DNA of 64,000 bases from CAMTWZ01 sp041749075 (GCA_041749075.1 JBGTBY010000002.1:1-64000), one strand, 5' to 3'. Shown: positions 34,888-44,217, numbered from the stretch's first letter. Program-made: numbers and translations. Notes: a model not told the origin generated them from the letters alone.

Positions 34888-36666
34888 ATGTTGATCAAAC
34901 GCACCCATACTTGTGGTGAACTTCGGGCTACCAACGCCGGTGAGCGTGTCATGTTGAACGGATGGGTGGATACCCGCCGGGATCTGGGCGGTGTGATTTT
35001 CATCGATTTGCGCGACCGTTATGGTCTCACTCAAATCGTATTGTCGCCTCAGGACAATCCGGAAGCCCATGCCCAAGCGGATGTGTTGCGTTCCGAATAT
35101 GTGATCGGCATCGAAGGTGTGGTGCTGAGCCGGGATGCGTCCAACATCAACCCGAAAATGCAAACCGGTGCGATCGAAGTGCGTGTGCACAAACTCGAAA
35201 TTTACAACGCCGCCGACACGCCTCCGTTCGAGATCATCGATGAGTTGAAAACCAATGAAGATCTCCGCCTAAAATACCGCTACCTGGATTTGCGTCGCCC
35301 CATCATGCAGCGCAATCTGATGTTGCGTTCCAAAGCCGGACATATCGTGCGCGACTACTTCCACAAGCATGATTTTGCGGAAGTGGAAACCCCGGTTCTG
35401 ATGCGCTCGACCCCGGAAGGCGCGCGTGATTATTTGGTGCCGAGCCGTGTGAACCCGGGCACATTCTATGCGCTTCCGCAATCACCGCAGACATACAAGC
35501 AGATTCTGATGGTGGCCGGAATGGACCGCTACTTCCAGATCGTGAAATGTTTCCGTGATGAGGATTTGCGCGCCGATCGTCAACCTGAATTCACCCAGAT
35601 CGACGTCGAGATGTCGTTCGTGGATGAAGAATCGATCTACGCGATGACCGAAGGCCTCATCGCCCGCCTGTTGAAGGAGACTGTGGGGATGGATGTGGCC
35701 ACGCCGCTGCCTCGCATGACCTACCATCATGCCATGACCACCTATGGTTCCGATAAGCCGGATCTGCGTTTCGGACTCGAATTCACCGATTTTTCGTCCA
35801 TCGTCGGCAAATCTGAATTCCGTGTGTTCTCGAAAACCGTAGCCGAAGGCGGAGCTGTCGTCGGATTCTCGGTGCCCGGCCAAGGACATTTGGGTCGCGG
35901 CATGATGGATCGCCTTACCGAACGCGCCAAGCAAGAAGCCGGCGCCGGTGGCATGATTTATATCAAAAACAATGAAGAGGAAGTCTATTCGTCTGTCGCG
36001 AAATTTGTTTCCGAAGACATCACGGCTCAAATGGTGGCCGCATCCGGCGCAGCCAAAGGCGATCTGATCCTGATTCTGGCCGGCCCGAAGGAAACCGTCT
36101 TCACCCAACTCGGAACCTTGCGATTGATCGCGGCTCAGGAATTCAATCTGGTGGATGCATCCAAAAACGCACTTCTGTGGGTTACGGATTTCCCATTGCT
36201 GGATTACGACCCAGAATCGAAACGTTGGATGGCCATGCACCATCCGTTCACATCACCGCATCCGGATGATATGGCGCTGATGGATACGGATCCGGGGAAA
36301 GTCCGCGCTCGTGCCTACGATTTGGTGATGAATGGCAGTGAGATCGGCGGCGGAAGCATCCGGATTTTCGATCCGACGCTTCAACGCAAAATGTTCAAAC
36401 TTCTAGGTATCGAAGAAGCCGAAGCTCAAGAGAAATTCGGATTCTTGCTGGATGCGTTTCGCTTCGGTGCGCCTCCCCATGGTGGCTTGGCACTTGGACT
36501 CGACCGCATCGTAATGTTGCTCACGGGCTCACGCAGCCTGCGCGACGTCATCGCGTTCCCGAAAAATCAGCGTGCCGTGTCGTTGATGGACAACTGTCCC
36601 GATGTGGTGGACGACAAGCAGCTCGAAGAGCTGCATATCCGCGTCGTGCCTCAGCCTAAGATCTGA
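34888..36666 (+). CDS. aspS: Aspartyl-tRNA synthetase
   Basis: 592 residues, the bacterial-type AspRS with the GAD insertion domain. The N-terminal OB fold includes GWVDTRRDLGGVIFIDLRDR. Class II motifs are seen in FAEVETPVLMRSTPEGARD, FRDEDLRADRQPEFTQIDVE and, at the end, GGLALGLDRIVMLL. It charges tRNA-Asp (a bacterial-type enzyme is either Asp-specific or also Asn-charging). Its 3' end overlaps the convergent flavoprotein gene by 16 bp (36651-36666). Confidence 0.97.
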   Translation: MLIKRTHTCGELRATNAGERVMLNGWVDTRRDLGGVIFIDLRDRYGLTQIVLSPQDNPEAHAQADVLRSEYVIGIEGVVLSRDASNINPKMQTGAIEVRVHKLEIYNAADTPPFEIIDELKTNEDLRLKYRYLDLRRPIMQRNLMLRSKAGHIVRDYFHKHDFAEVETPVLMRSTPEGARDYLVPSRVNPGTFYALPQSPQTYKQILMVAGMDRYFQIVKCFRDEDLRADRQPEFTQIDVEMSFVDEESIYAMTEGLIARLLKETVGMDVATPLPRMTYHHAMTTYGSDKPDLRFGLEFTDFSSIVGKSEFRVFSKTVAEGGAVVGFSVPGQGHLGRGMMDRLTERAKQEAGAGGMIYIKNNEEEVYSSVAKFVSEDITAQMVAASGAAKGDLILILAGPKETVFTQLGTLRLIAAQEFNLVDASKNALLWVTDFPLLDYDPESKRWMAMHHPFTSPHPDDMALMDTDPGKVRARAYDLVMNGSEIGGGSIRIFDPTLQRKMFKLLGIEEAEAQEKFGFLLDAFRFGAPPHGGLALGLDRIVMLLTGSRSLRDVIAFPKNQRAVSLMDNCPDVVDDKQLEELHIRVVPQPKI

Positions 36667-38090
36667 CGGTACTTCACACCCGCTTTGTACACCCGGTTTA
36701 CGCCGTTGAACGCCGCCACGCGGTAGGCTTCGGCGTAGGTCGGGTAGTTCATCATGTGTCCGATGAAATAGCGGATGTCGCCACCGAAGGCCATCACAGT
36801 CTGACCCAAGTGAATGATTTCGCAGGCACCCATCCCGATGATGTGAACGCCTAGAAGCTTGAATGTGCTCGTTTCGAAGATCAACTTCAGCATGCCGTTT
36901 TGATTCTCGGCGATCGCGGCTTTGGTCAGGTTTTCCCAATACGCCCGGCCGATAGTCACATCATGACCGGCGGCTTTCGCTTCGTCTTCCGACATCCCGA
37001 TGCTTGAAATTTCAGGATAGCTGTAGATGCTGAAGGGGATGAGTCCGGAGACTTCGCTCGCCGGTATGTCGAACATATCGCATGCCGCAAGCCGACCTTG
37101 TGAAAAGGATGCGGATGCGAGCTGAGGAAATCCTACGACATCACCCGCGGCATAGACACTTTTCACAGCCGTTTTGTAGTTCGGACTGACCGTGATGAAG
37201 TTATGATCATCAATCTCGATGCCCAATTCTTCCAATCCGATGTTGCGTGTGTTCGGGGTGCGTCCACCGAAATACAAGACTTGCTCGGTTTCGATCACAC
37301 GAAGTTGGTTGTCGCTGGTCGTGAAATGAACTTCCGTACAATTGCGCAATTCGTTTGCTCCGATCGCGGACACATTCGCCGAGTGATACATCAAGACCCG
37401 GAATTCTTCGAGGCTTGTTTCCAGAATTTCTTTGATTTCGGGATCCAGGAATGGAAGGAAATCCGGATCCGGATTTAAGATGGTGACTTTCGTGCCTAGT
37501 GCCGCAAAAATGGTGGCGAATTCGATCGCTTGAACGCCTGCGCCGACTAAAATGAGACGACGTGGAATGTGTTCCAAATTGAGCACCGAGTTGCTGTCGA
37601 GCACCCGTTTCTGATCCACTTTGAATGTCTTCGGTGGCGTAGGAGAACATCCAGTCGAAACCAGAATGAATTTAGCGGAATAGGTTTTTTTCACATCCAT
37701 CGAGTCGGACACTTCGACGGTATGCGGATCGATCAGGCGTCCGAATCCGCGAACCGTCTTCACTTCATTCTTGATCAGATTGCGCTTGATCTCGGAATTT
37801 TCGTGAGCCAACACCCTGAATTTGGCTTTGAGAAGATCCTGCATCTCAAAAATCTGGTAGGGTTTTTTGTTATCGACATCCCCAAACTGACGGGTGAAGC
37901 GGTGGATGTTCATCGCCGCTTCGCGAAGGGCTTTGCTGGGAACGGTGCCGTTGTTGATCCAGGCTCCGCCGAGGTGGGAATCGTCCGCTTCGATGATCAG
38001 AACGGTTTTGTCGAATTTGCTGGCTTGCATCGCACAAGAGAAACCAGCTGGACCACTGCCCAATATGATGAGGTCGAAATCGTAAGTCAT
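36651..38090 (-). CDS. sthA: SthA-like soluble pyridine nucleotide transhydrogenase
   Basis: 479 residues of the disulfide-oxidoreductase fold. FAD motif GSGPAGFSCAMQA is at 11-23; NAD(P) motif GAGVQAIEFATIF is near 178; second FAD signature VYAAGDVVGFPQLA lies in the C-terminal half. The usual CxxxxC redox pair of lipoamide dehydrogenase is absent: the segment reads GGAWINNGTVPSKALREA. Loss of the pair with kept TVPSKALR is as in SthA, which balances NADH and NADPH. Substrate use is inferred. Confidence 0.85.
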   Translation of the reverse strand: MTYDFDLIILGSGPAGFSCAMQASKFDKTVLIIEADDSHLGGAWINNGTVPSKALREAAMNIHRFTRQFGDVDNKKPYQIFEMQDLLKAKFRVLAHENSEIKRNLIKNEVKTVRGFGRLIDPHTVEVSDSMDVKKTYSAKFILVSTGCSPTPPKTFKVDQKRVLDSNSVLNLEHIPRRLILVGAGVQAIEFATIFAALGTKVTILNPDPDFLPFLDPEIKEILETSLEEFRVLMYHSANVSAIGANELRNCTEVHFTTSDNQLRVIETEQVLYFGGRTPNTRNIGLEELGIEIDDHNFITVSPNYKTAVKSVYAAGDVVGFPQLASASFSQGRLAACDMFDIPASEVSGLIPFSIYSYPEISSIGMSEDEAKAAGHDVTIGRAYWENLTKAAIAENQNGMLKLIFETSTFKLLGVHIIGMGACEIIHLGQTVMAFGGDIRYFIGHMMNYPTYAEAYRVAAFNGVNRVYKAGVKYRQILG

Positions 38091-38191
38091 AGGATAGGTT
38101 TAGAAGCCCTAAAGATAGGGAATGCCCAACTGCTTTGGCTATATTTAAGCTATAAACAAGTAAAACACGAACAAAAAACATAGGAAACGTT

Positions 38192-38791
38192 ATGTCTTAC
38201 ACATTACCCAAACTGCCTTACGCCTACGATGCCTTGGAACCACATTTCGATGCGAAAACAATGGAAATCCACCATACCAAGCACCATCAGGCCTATATCA
38301 ACAATGCGAATGGCGCATTGGCTGGAACGGAATTCGAAAATCTGAGCGTGGAAGACTTGTTGGGCCGCATCAACGATGTTCCGGCCGATAAGAAGCAAGC
38401 CTTGATCAACAATGCCGGCGGACACGCCAACCACTCCTTATTCTGGACCATCCTGGCACCGAACTCCGGTGGAAAACCTTCCGGCGCATTGGCTTCGGAC
38501 ATCGATACCGCATTCGGATCGTTCGATGCCTTCAAAGAATTGTTCGGCAAAGCAGCGGCTACCCGCTTCGGTTCCGGTTGGGCTTGGCTCGTTGTGAGCA
38601 ACGGAATATTGGAAGTGACCTCCACTCCGAACCAGGATTCACCGTTGATGGATGGAAAAACTCCGCTTCTCGGGTTGGATGTATGGGAACATGCCTACTA
38701 TCTGAACTACCAGAACCGTCGTCCAGATTATGTCACCGCGTTTTGGAATCTGGTGAATTGGGAGAAAGTCTCGGAGCTGTACGGGAAGTAA
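38192..38791 (+). CDS. sodA: Superoxide dismutase, Mn-type predicted
   Basis: 199 residues. Metal ligands H27, H81, D163 and H167 (DVWEHAYYLNY). The metal-selecting outer-sphere pair is G77 (AGGHANHS) and Q148 (TPNQDS), the arrangement of manganese enzymes; iron enzymes usually place the Gln near position 77. It converts superoxide to peroxide and oxygen in the cytosol. A nested palindromic repeat starts 38 nt after the stop. Confidence 0.95.
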   Translation: MSYTLPKLPYAYDALEPHFDAKTMEIHHTKHHQAYINNANGALAGTEFENLSVEDLLGRINDVPADKKQALINNAGGHANHSLFWTILAPNSGGKPSGALASDIDTAFGSFDAFKELFGKAAATRFGSGWAWLVVSNGILEVTSTPNQDSPLMDGKTPLLGLDVWEHAYYLNYQNRRPDYVTAFWNLVNWEKVSELYGK

Positions 38792-38828
38792 GACGAACAA
38801 GGAAGATCAGGTAAACAAGTACTCGCGA

Positions 38829-38973
38829 GGTCCTTCGCTGCGCTCAGGATGACAAGCGCAGTGCCACTAAAAAAGAGGCGGCATAACAAAATCCCAAGTG
38901 TACTTAGGAAATCGTTATGCCGCTTCTTGTTATTTAAATGATGTGACTGTCATCCTGAGCGAAGCGAAGGACC
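38829..38973 (+). repeat. Nested palindromic repeat, copy 1
   Basis: Outer arms of 26 bp (38829-38854 with 38948-38973; 25 of 26 pair) enclose inner arms AAGAGGCGGCATAAC (38873-38887) and GTTATGCCGCTTCTT (38914-38928) and an apical hairpin TCCCAAGT-GT-ACTTAGGA (38892-38909). Positions 38843-38973 are identical to 40232-40362. No coding capacity seen. Confidence 0.9.
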
Positions 38974-38989
38974 GATAATATTTTGATGT

Positions 38990-39009
38990 CCCCCAGCTAA
39001 AGCTGGGGG
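38990..39009. terminator. Perfect 9-bp hairpin after the T9SS gene
   Basis: CCCCCAGCT-AA-AGCTGGGGG. It lies 44 nt beyond the stop of the minus-strand T9SS gene. There is no U-tract on the minus side (GACATCAAAATATT follows), so it may be a factor-independent terminator of weak strength or an RNA-stabilising hairpin. Confidence 0.45.
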
Positions 39010-39052
39010 TTAGTGTTAAGACCCTCTGACTTCGCACAACGCTCCTCGCGCA

Positions 39053-40063
39053 TTATTTAACTAATGTCACTTTCCTGACGTCGAGCCCACTATTCGTTTC
39101 AAGTACTACGATATACATCCCACTCGGCAAACCAGCCGCATCAAATGTGACGGAGTGTTGACCAGGAGTTTGAATACCGTTGTATAGCGTGGCAACTCTC
39201 TGACCTAATTGATTCACGACGTGGATGAGGACATGTAAGGGCGCATCGCCATGCGGCCCGACAGACAACCGATAACTGACAACCGTTGAAGGATTGAACG
39301 GATTGGGGTAGGCGCCGAGAAGTTGAGGCCCATCGCTACGCTCCGTAAGTAGCACATCATCGATCGAAGTGGGGTAGACGAACGTCGTATCGCCGATTAC
39401 AGTGCCATTAATGACCGCACCACGGAGTTCTTCTTTATCTCCAAACGTGTGCCAATAATGGAATTGAACGAAACCGATTCCAGGACGATAGGTGTGATCT
39501 TCCGCATATACATACCTTAAGTTTGAACCCGGTTCATACTCACCATTGTAACTTCGATAGTAGGTATTCACAGTGATGTCACCCTCTATGTCCGTTATGC
39601 CTATCTCATTTCGCTTATAGGCATCAGCATAAGTCGCAATAGGTGTCGGCCAATAGACTCCAATTGGTTTGGAAAAATCGGCCAATACTTCGGAGGCAAG
39701 ATGTGAAGAACTGGTGAAAGGAAAACCACCATCCGTGGCTGGAAACCGAGTCAACCGCTCATTGTTGAAGCAAAGTGAAAATTCATAGTAGTGCAAATTT
39801 GTCCCTTTCCTAGTTGCCTCAATCCGTCCGCATACCCCATTTTCTTCAGATTCGGTTCGTTCAACAACCTCCCATCGCTCAATTGGACATCCAAATCCAC
39901 ATTTCTCTGTGATAAATGCTGATTTGAATTGATATACCCAAATCGTACCCACTTCGAGTGGAAAGTGAAATTGAGTGGAGTCGGTTTGAGCTTGGGTTTG
40001 GGCTGGTGTATTGAACAACCCAACAATGAGGAATGCGAAGAAAATGGTTTTGGAGCGTCTCAT
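39053..40063 (-). CDS. Secreted protein with type IX sorting domain
   Basis: 336 residues. Signal peptide about 1-25 (FFAFLIVGLFNTPAQTQA). The middle has many Tyr/Trp and four Cys (C55, C59, C78 and C98), with no recognisable enzyme motif. The C-terminal sorting domain begins at YPNPFNP (252-258) and ends with GLPSGMYIVVLETNSG and VRKVTLVK, which directs export by the Por (T9SS) system and usually surface anchoring. Base composition looks lower in G+C than the neighbours. It is the only gene between two identical 131-bp direct repeats. Function unknown. Confidence 0.88.
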   Translation of the reverse strand: MRRSKTIFFAFLIVGLFNTPAQTQAQTDSTQFHFPLEVGTIWVYQFKSAFITEKCGFGCPIERWEVVERTESEENGVCGRIEATRKGTNLHYYEFSLCFNNERLTRFPATDGGFPFTSSSHLASEVLADFSKPIGVYWPTPIATYADAYKRNEIGITDIEGDITVNTYYRSYNGEYEPGSNLRYVYAEDHTYRPGIGFVQFHYWHTFGDKEELRGAVINGTVIGDTTFVYPTSIDDVLLTERSDGPQLLGAYPNPFNPSTVVSYRLSVGPHGDAPLHVLIHVVNQLGQRVATLYNGIQTPGQHSVTFDAAGLPSGMYIVVLETNSGLDVRKVTLVK

Positions 40064-40092
40064 AAGGTTACCACCGCTTATTTGATGAGGAT

Positions 40093-40123
40093 TCTTTACA
40101 ATATAAGGGGGGGGTGGGTATGA
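40093..40123 (-). promoter_or_regulatory. Candidate promoter with a C8 tract for the T9SS gene
   Basis: On the minus strand TTTCAT is followed by a run of eight C and then TATATTG, which resembles TAnnTTTG. The homopolymer therefore sits in the spacer upstream of the -7-like box. The assignment is weak because neither box is a full match. Confidence 0.3.
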
Positions 40124-40231
40124 AACAAGTACTCAAGGAAGATCAAGTACTCAAGTACTCAAGAGATCCTTCGCTGCGCTCAGGATGAGGTGGCGTCGCA
40201 ATGGATATATAGATCCCTCGGGCCTTCGGCC

Positions 40232-40362
40232 CTCAGGATGACAAGCGCAGTGCCACTAAAAAAGAGGCGGCATAACAAAATCCCAAGTGTACTTAGGAAA
40301 TCGTTATGCCGCTTCTTGTTATTTAAATGATGTGACTGTCATCCTGAGCGAAGCGAAGGACC
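40232..40362 (+). repeat. Nested palindromic repeat, copy 2
   Basis: All 131 bases match 38843-38973, offset by exactly 1389 bp and in the same orientation. The left outer arm is broken up: CCTTCGCTGCGCTCAGGATGA occurs at about 40168-40188, and a second, diverged arm GGCCTTCGGCCCTCAGGATG just before the identical block. The last base falls in the stop codon of the lipoprotein gene. AAGTACTCA motifs lie upstream at 40120-40160. Confidence 0.9.
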
Positions 40363-41117
40363 TATAACTTAATCCTCACCCACTTCACATAGTCCCCCAT
40401 CATTTGGCGACGCATCGATTGGGATAATTCATCATCCCGGTTGATGCTGCCATAGGGTGTGCGGGTGGTTCCCATCCCCATCCGGTCGTTTCCGCCTCTG
40501 GATGGATCCATCCCGGATGTGCCTTCCACGATGGGTGGTTTGATCTCGAAGCCGAGCAATAGTTCTCGGTCCTTCGCATCCACGGCATACGGATAAACCC
40601 GCGTCGTTTCCAATGGAATCTGATAGTCGATGCGAAGCAACGCCTGGGTTTCGTCCATGCGGATGACTACGCCCTGGGCTTCCAATTGGGTGATGGTGAC
40701 ATCCCCAAAAATGGCACTACTTTTCGGATTTGTGCGGTATAGGAGTCGGGCGGATAGGGGACGTAACCGCGTGGACAGATCATCCACCGCTTCGACTCGT
40801 TCGCCGCGTTGAACAGCTTCGCGCGCACCGGGAACCATATTGATGAAATGATGGATTCCCAACGGGTATGTGAAGCCCATGGACCGTTTGAATTTCGGGT
40901 CCCCATCCACATATAAGGTGAAGCCATATTGCATCACCGCGCCGTAGTATTGATTGTTCCGAAAGGAGACGGTCACATTCAAATGGGTGTCGGTTTGGTT
41001 CACGGCCACATCGAAATCCCGTTCACCGACGGGTTGAAGAGCCATCGGACTCACATAGGTTTTTGTGCTGCTGCAAGCCGCAAGCAAGATGATCAAAGCG
41101 ATTGGAAGGTTCCTCAT
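40362..41117 (-). CDS. Putative outer-membrane or periplasmic lipoprotein
   Basis: 251 residues from MRNLPIALIILLAACSS; the lipobox LAAC gives C15 as the lipidated residue. The rest is soluble, with no known catalytic motif. A basic C-terminus ends YVKWVRIKL. A start 10 residues earlier (41147) is possible but gives a poorer signal. I do not recognise the family. The TAG stop overlaps the end of the second palindromic repeat by one base. Divergent from brxB with a 60-nt gap. Confidence 0.8.
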   Translation of the reverse strand: MRNLPIALIILLAACSSTKTYVSPMALQPVGERDFDVAVNQTDTHLNVTVSFRNNQYYGAVMQYGFTLYVDGDPKFKRSMGFTYPLGIHHFINMVPGAREAVQRGERVEAVDDLSTRLRPLSARLLYRTNPKSSAIFGDVTITQLEAQGVVIRMDETQALLRIDYQIPLETTRVYPYAVDAKDRELLLGFEIKPPIVEGTSGMDPSRGGNDRMGMGTTRTPYGSINRDDELSQSMRRQMMGDYVKWVRIKL

Positions 41118-41134
41118 AAGTGCTTGAAAGTAGT

Positions 41135-41142
41135 TATATTTG
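41135..41142 (+). promoter_or_regulatory. Bacteroidota-type -7 box for brxB
   Basis: TATATTTG, an exact TAnnTTTG match, 35 nt before the brxB ATG. No clean TTG box stands at the usual -33 distance. Confidence 0.5.
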
Positions 41143-41177
41143 ACCATTATTTAACCGTAACCAATCTCAGGAACACT

Positions 41178-41624
41178 ATGCAATTCGGATTTGGAATAGG
41201 TCCAGACGCGAGCTGGATGCGCACGGAACTGACCGACCTCGGCGTGAAAGAACTTCGCACCCCAGAAGACGTGGATTCCGTTCTCGGTGCCAAAGCCAAC
41301 GGCAGCATGCTGTTGGTGATCAACTCGGTGTGCGGTTGTGCGGCCGGCAATGCTCGTCCAGCGGTGAAAATCGCGATGGACAATGACAAGAAGCCCGACA
41401 TCATGTACACGGTATTCGCCGGACAAGACAAAGAAGCAACCGCCCGTGCTCGTGAATATTTTAGCGAATATCCACCTTCATCCCCATCCTTTGCATTTTT
41501 CAAAGATGGCGAGATCAAAGCGATGGTTCCGCGCCATCGGGTGGAAGGACGTACCGCGCAAGACGTGGCCGCCGATCTGAAAATGATCTTCGATGCGTTC
41601 TGCGAAGAACCGGTGAAAGGATAA
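41178..41624 (+). CDS. brxB: Bacilliredoxin BrxA/BrxB family
   Basis: 148 residues, family length. The active site NSVCGCAAG (about 50-58) has the CGC motif of bacilliredoxins, and the fold is thioredoxin-like with cis-Pro segment PSFAFF. In Bacillus these proteins remove bacillithiol from oxidised proteins. Whether this organism makes bacillithiol is not shown by the window. In-frame sequence upstream of 41178 overlaps the divergent lipoprotein gene and was excluded. Confidence 0.92.
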   Translation: MQFGFGIGPDASWMRTELTDLGVKELRTPEDVDSVLGAKANGSMLLVINSVCGCAAGNARPAVKIAMDNDKKPDIMYTVFAGQDKEATARAREYFSEYPPSSPSFAFFKDGEIKAMVPRHRVEGRTAQDVAADLKMIFDAFCEEPVKG

Positions 41625-41650
41625 GCCCGAGCAACATCCGTCACATCTTT

Positions 41651-41686
41651 CAAAGGCTTGTCTTATGACGAGCCTTTGTTGTTTCC
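41651..41686 (+). terminator. Terminator after brxB
   Basis: CAAAGGCTTGTC (41651-41662) pairs with GACGAGCCTTTG (41667-41678), 12 bp with one G-U pair, loop TTAT, then TTGTTTCC. Confidence 0.8.
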
Positions 41687-41712
41687 GTCCGTCGCGTTAA
41701 GTTACTCCCCTC

Positions 41713-44217
41713 ATGGCACCCTCCGTACTGCACCCCAATTTTCGATCGGTCTACACGCTGCTCTACGTCGGTGCGTTAGGGGTATTGCTATTCTTGCTAC
41801 TTCGTCCGGCGATCGATTTTCATTCGTCGGCACCCATCCGTGTCAGCAAAGTTGAAGCGGAGGCGCAGTTCAATCAGGTGCTCAGTTTGCTCGACATCCC
41901 GTCAGATTCATTGATCGTGATGGGATCGAGAGAACAACGGTCCCGTTTTTACCGCCATCTCAGCGATTCGCTTCGCCCCACCACCCGCATCAATCCCAGT
42001 TTCCTGAATCGTGCCGGCGTGCCATTAAGTGGATGGAAGGTACAAGCGGGCAAAAAGATCACAGACAACACTCCCGTTGCGAATCTGAATGTGTATCTGA
42101 CCGGTGATATGGACATCCGCGTCAATTTCGATGATGAACTCCGGATCCGATCCCTGGTCTTAGACGACACCTATTCCACATTCATTGCCGGTGATTCTTT
42201 GGACGGTTTGATGGCCCGCATTCTAAAAGATGTGATGGGCTACGATCCGACTCAATACACGTTGGATTCGCCTTCACCCGATTTCGGGATGTCGATGGAT
42301 GTAAGCTCCGCTTCAGACCCAACAACTGAGCACACCATCCGTTGGGATCGCATCAGTGCATCAGGTCGGGGACCATTGCGGATTGAAGTCGACATCCGCC
42401 CCGCCATCCGAACCATCGAAACCGATTCCACATCCATCGTGATGCAAGGTGTGGATCTGCGAGGCGTGAAAGCGGTTTATCACGAATTGGAAGAATCGAG
42501 CACTGCGATCGACAGCCCTGCTTCCGAAGTGTTTTTCTTTTTCTCGACCATCTTCATTCTCGCAGGTGTGGTGATCGTAAGTGGCTTCACACAGATCTTC
42601 AAGGGTCGTGTGCTCTGGCGCCGCGGACTCGGAATCTTTGCCATTTTATTCATCACCATGATGATTTGGCGCTTTGTGACCTATGAAAGCACCATCTATA
42701 CCTTTTTCTCGCAACGGTTGATCGGGATGGATATGATTGGCCAAGCCTTCTATTTCTTCATCCTGTCGTTCTTCGGCGCGCTGTCTTACATGACCTGGGA
42801 ATCCCTCTCCCGACAGACCAACGACCGTCAGATGGATGTGGTGGATGCGATGTGGAGCGGGTCGATCTTCACCCGCGAAACGGGACAGTCTCTATTGGTC
42901 GGATACGCGTTCGGCGGGATGGCATTGGCGATGTGGGCGGTTGCCCTGTTTGGTCAGCACATCGTCTTTTTCCAATACGACAGCAATCTCGGGTTCACTG
43001 AAATCAGCACCCGTTGGCCCGCGTTCAGCACGGTGTTGAACAGCTGGTCGAGCACCTGGTTGATCGGTTTCTCCACGTTCGGAGTGGTCTTGTCTCTGCT
43101 TCAGAATCGCATCAAAAACAGCATTCTGGTGATGATCATCGGGTCCGTTTCCATCGGAATCTTGTTGACGCTCATCGGTCGCACCTCCGCCAGCACAGGG
43201 ACGGTTTTTCAAGATATCTGGATGATGATCGCGTACTGCGCGCCTCTAGTGATCGCTTATCGCTACTTCGGTTTGATTGCGACCCTGACCGCCTGGTGGT
43301 TCGGGTATATGGTCATCCGCTTGGGCGTGTATCTGTGGTCGAACGATCCCTTCATCCTATCCAATGGCATTCAATTGTTGATTGTGACCGGACTTCCGTT
43401 CGTCATCGGGTTTTTCATGTATCGGTATGGGTCATCTGTCGGTGGCAAACGCTTCATTCCCGATTACGAAGAGAAAAACATGAAGCAGATGCGGATTGAA
43501 AAAGAGTTTCAGATCGCCAAAGACTCTCAATTCGCTCTGATGCCGAAAACCGCGCCGATCTGTAGCGATTCGGAAGTGAAAGGATTCTTTATTCCATCCT
43601 TTGAAGTAGGTGGCGATTTCTTCGACTATCAGACCGTTGGGGATGATTTGATGATCACGGTGGTGGATGTGTCCGGCAAGGCCATGAAAGCCGCGTTCAG
43701 CGCCATCTTCACCAGCGGACTACTATTGTCGCGCGTGACGTCCAAGCATCCGGCCCAAGTGCTCACCGACATCAACCCGATGCTTCATGAGCGAACCGAC
43801 AAGCAAACGTTCATCACCTGCTTGCTCGCTCGTTATGATTTCAATACCCGGGTATTCCGATTCGCGAATGCCGGACATTGCGAACCGCTTCTCAAGCGCG
43901 GCGGATCGGTGCAATATTTGAAAGCGCCCATCCCACGTTATCCTCTCGCGTTGCGTTCGGATGTGACCTACAACGAAACCGAGTTTGTGCTTCAGCCTGG
44001 TGACGTGGTGATGTTGTACTCTGACGGGCTCCCAGAAGCGCGCAATGCGAAAGGAGACCTCTATGATTATCCGAAGATGGAACGACTCTTGATGGATATC
44101 GATACGGAAACCTTATCCGCCGAACAGATCTGTGACGTGATCCGGGTCGAGATCCTCACTTACAGCGAGTATGATCTTGCCGATGATATGACGGTGGTGG
44201 TGTTGAAGGTGGTTTGA
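41713..44217 (+). CDS. Membrane PP2C/SpoIIE-type protein phosphatase
   Basis: 834 residues. One span at about 13-33, a large extracytoplasmic region (34-270), then a block of about eight spans (272-572) and a cytosolic SpoIIE domain (about 620-834). Phosphatase metal residues appear in FEVGGDFFDY (D635), VDVSGKAMKA (D652) and LADDMTVVVLKV. Such proteins dephosphorylate anti-sigma antagonists or related Ser/Thr phosphoproteins in response to envelope signals. The sensing region is not a family I recognise, and no anti-sigma or antagonist gene is adjacent. Confidence 0.88.
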   Translation: MAPSVLHPNFRSVYTLLYVGALGVLLFLLLRPAIDFHSSAPIRVSKVEAEAQFNQVLSLLDIPSDSLIVMGSREQRSRFYRHLSDSLRPTTRINPSFLNRAGVPLSGWKVQAGKKITDNTPVANLNVYLTGDMDIRVNFDDELRIRSLVLDDTYSTFIAGDSLDGLMARILKDVMGYDPTQYTLDSPSPDFGMSMDVSSASDPTTEHTIRWDRISASGRGPLRIEVDIRPAIRTIETDSTSIVMQGVDLRGVKAVYHELEESSTAIDSPASEVFFFFSTIFILAGVVIVSGFTQIFKGRVLWRRGLGIFAILFITMMIWRFVTYESTIYTFFSQRLIGMDMIGQAFYFFILSFFGALSYMTWESLSRQTNDRQMDVVDAMWSGSIFTRETGQSLLVGYAFGGMALAMWAVALFGQHIVFFQYDSNLGFTEISTRWPAFSTVLNSWSSTWLIGFSTFGVVLSLLQNRIKNSILVMIIGSVSIGILLTLIGRTSASTGTVFQDIWMMIAYCAPLVIAYRYFGLIATLTAWWFGYMVIRLGVYLWSNDPFILSNGIQLLIVTGLPFVIGFFMYRYGSSVGGKRFIPDYEEKNMKQMRIEKEFQIAKDSQFALMPKTAPICSDSEVKGFFIPSFEVGGDFFDYQTVGDDLMITVVDVSGKAMKAAFSAIFTSGLLLSRVTSKHPAQVLTDINPMLHERTDKQTFITCLLARYDFNTRVFRFANAGHCEPLLKRGGSVQYLKAPIPRYPLALRSDVTYNETEFVLQPGDVVMLYSDGLPEARNAKGDLYDYPKMERLLMDIDTETLSAEQICDVIRVEILTYSEYDLADDMTVVVLKVV

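Noticed and set aside
36651..38090. Dihydrolipoamide dehydrogenase
   Set aside because: The redox-active Cys pair is absent (GGAWINNGTVPSK), so SthA-like was preferred.
38829..38973. Insertion sequence ends
   Set aside because: Despite inverted arms, no transposase frame or target-site duplication is visible between or beside the arms; kept as a palindromic repeat.
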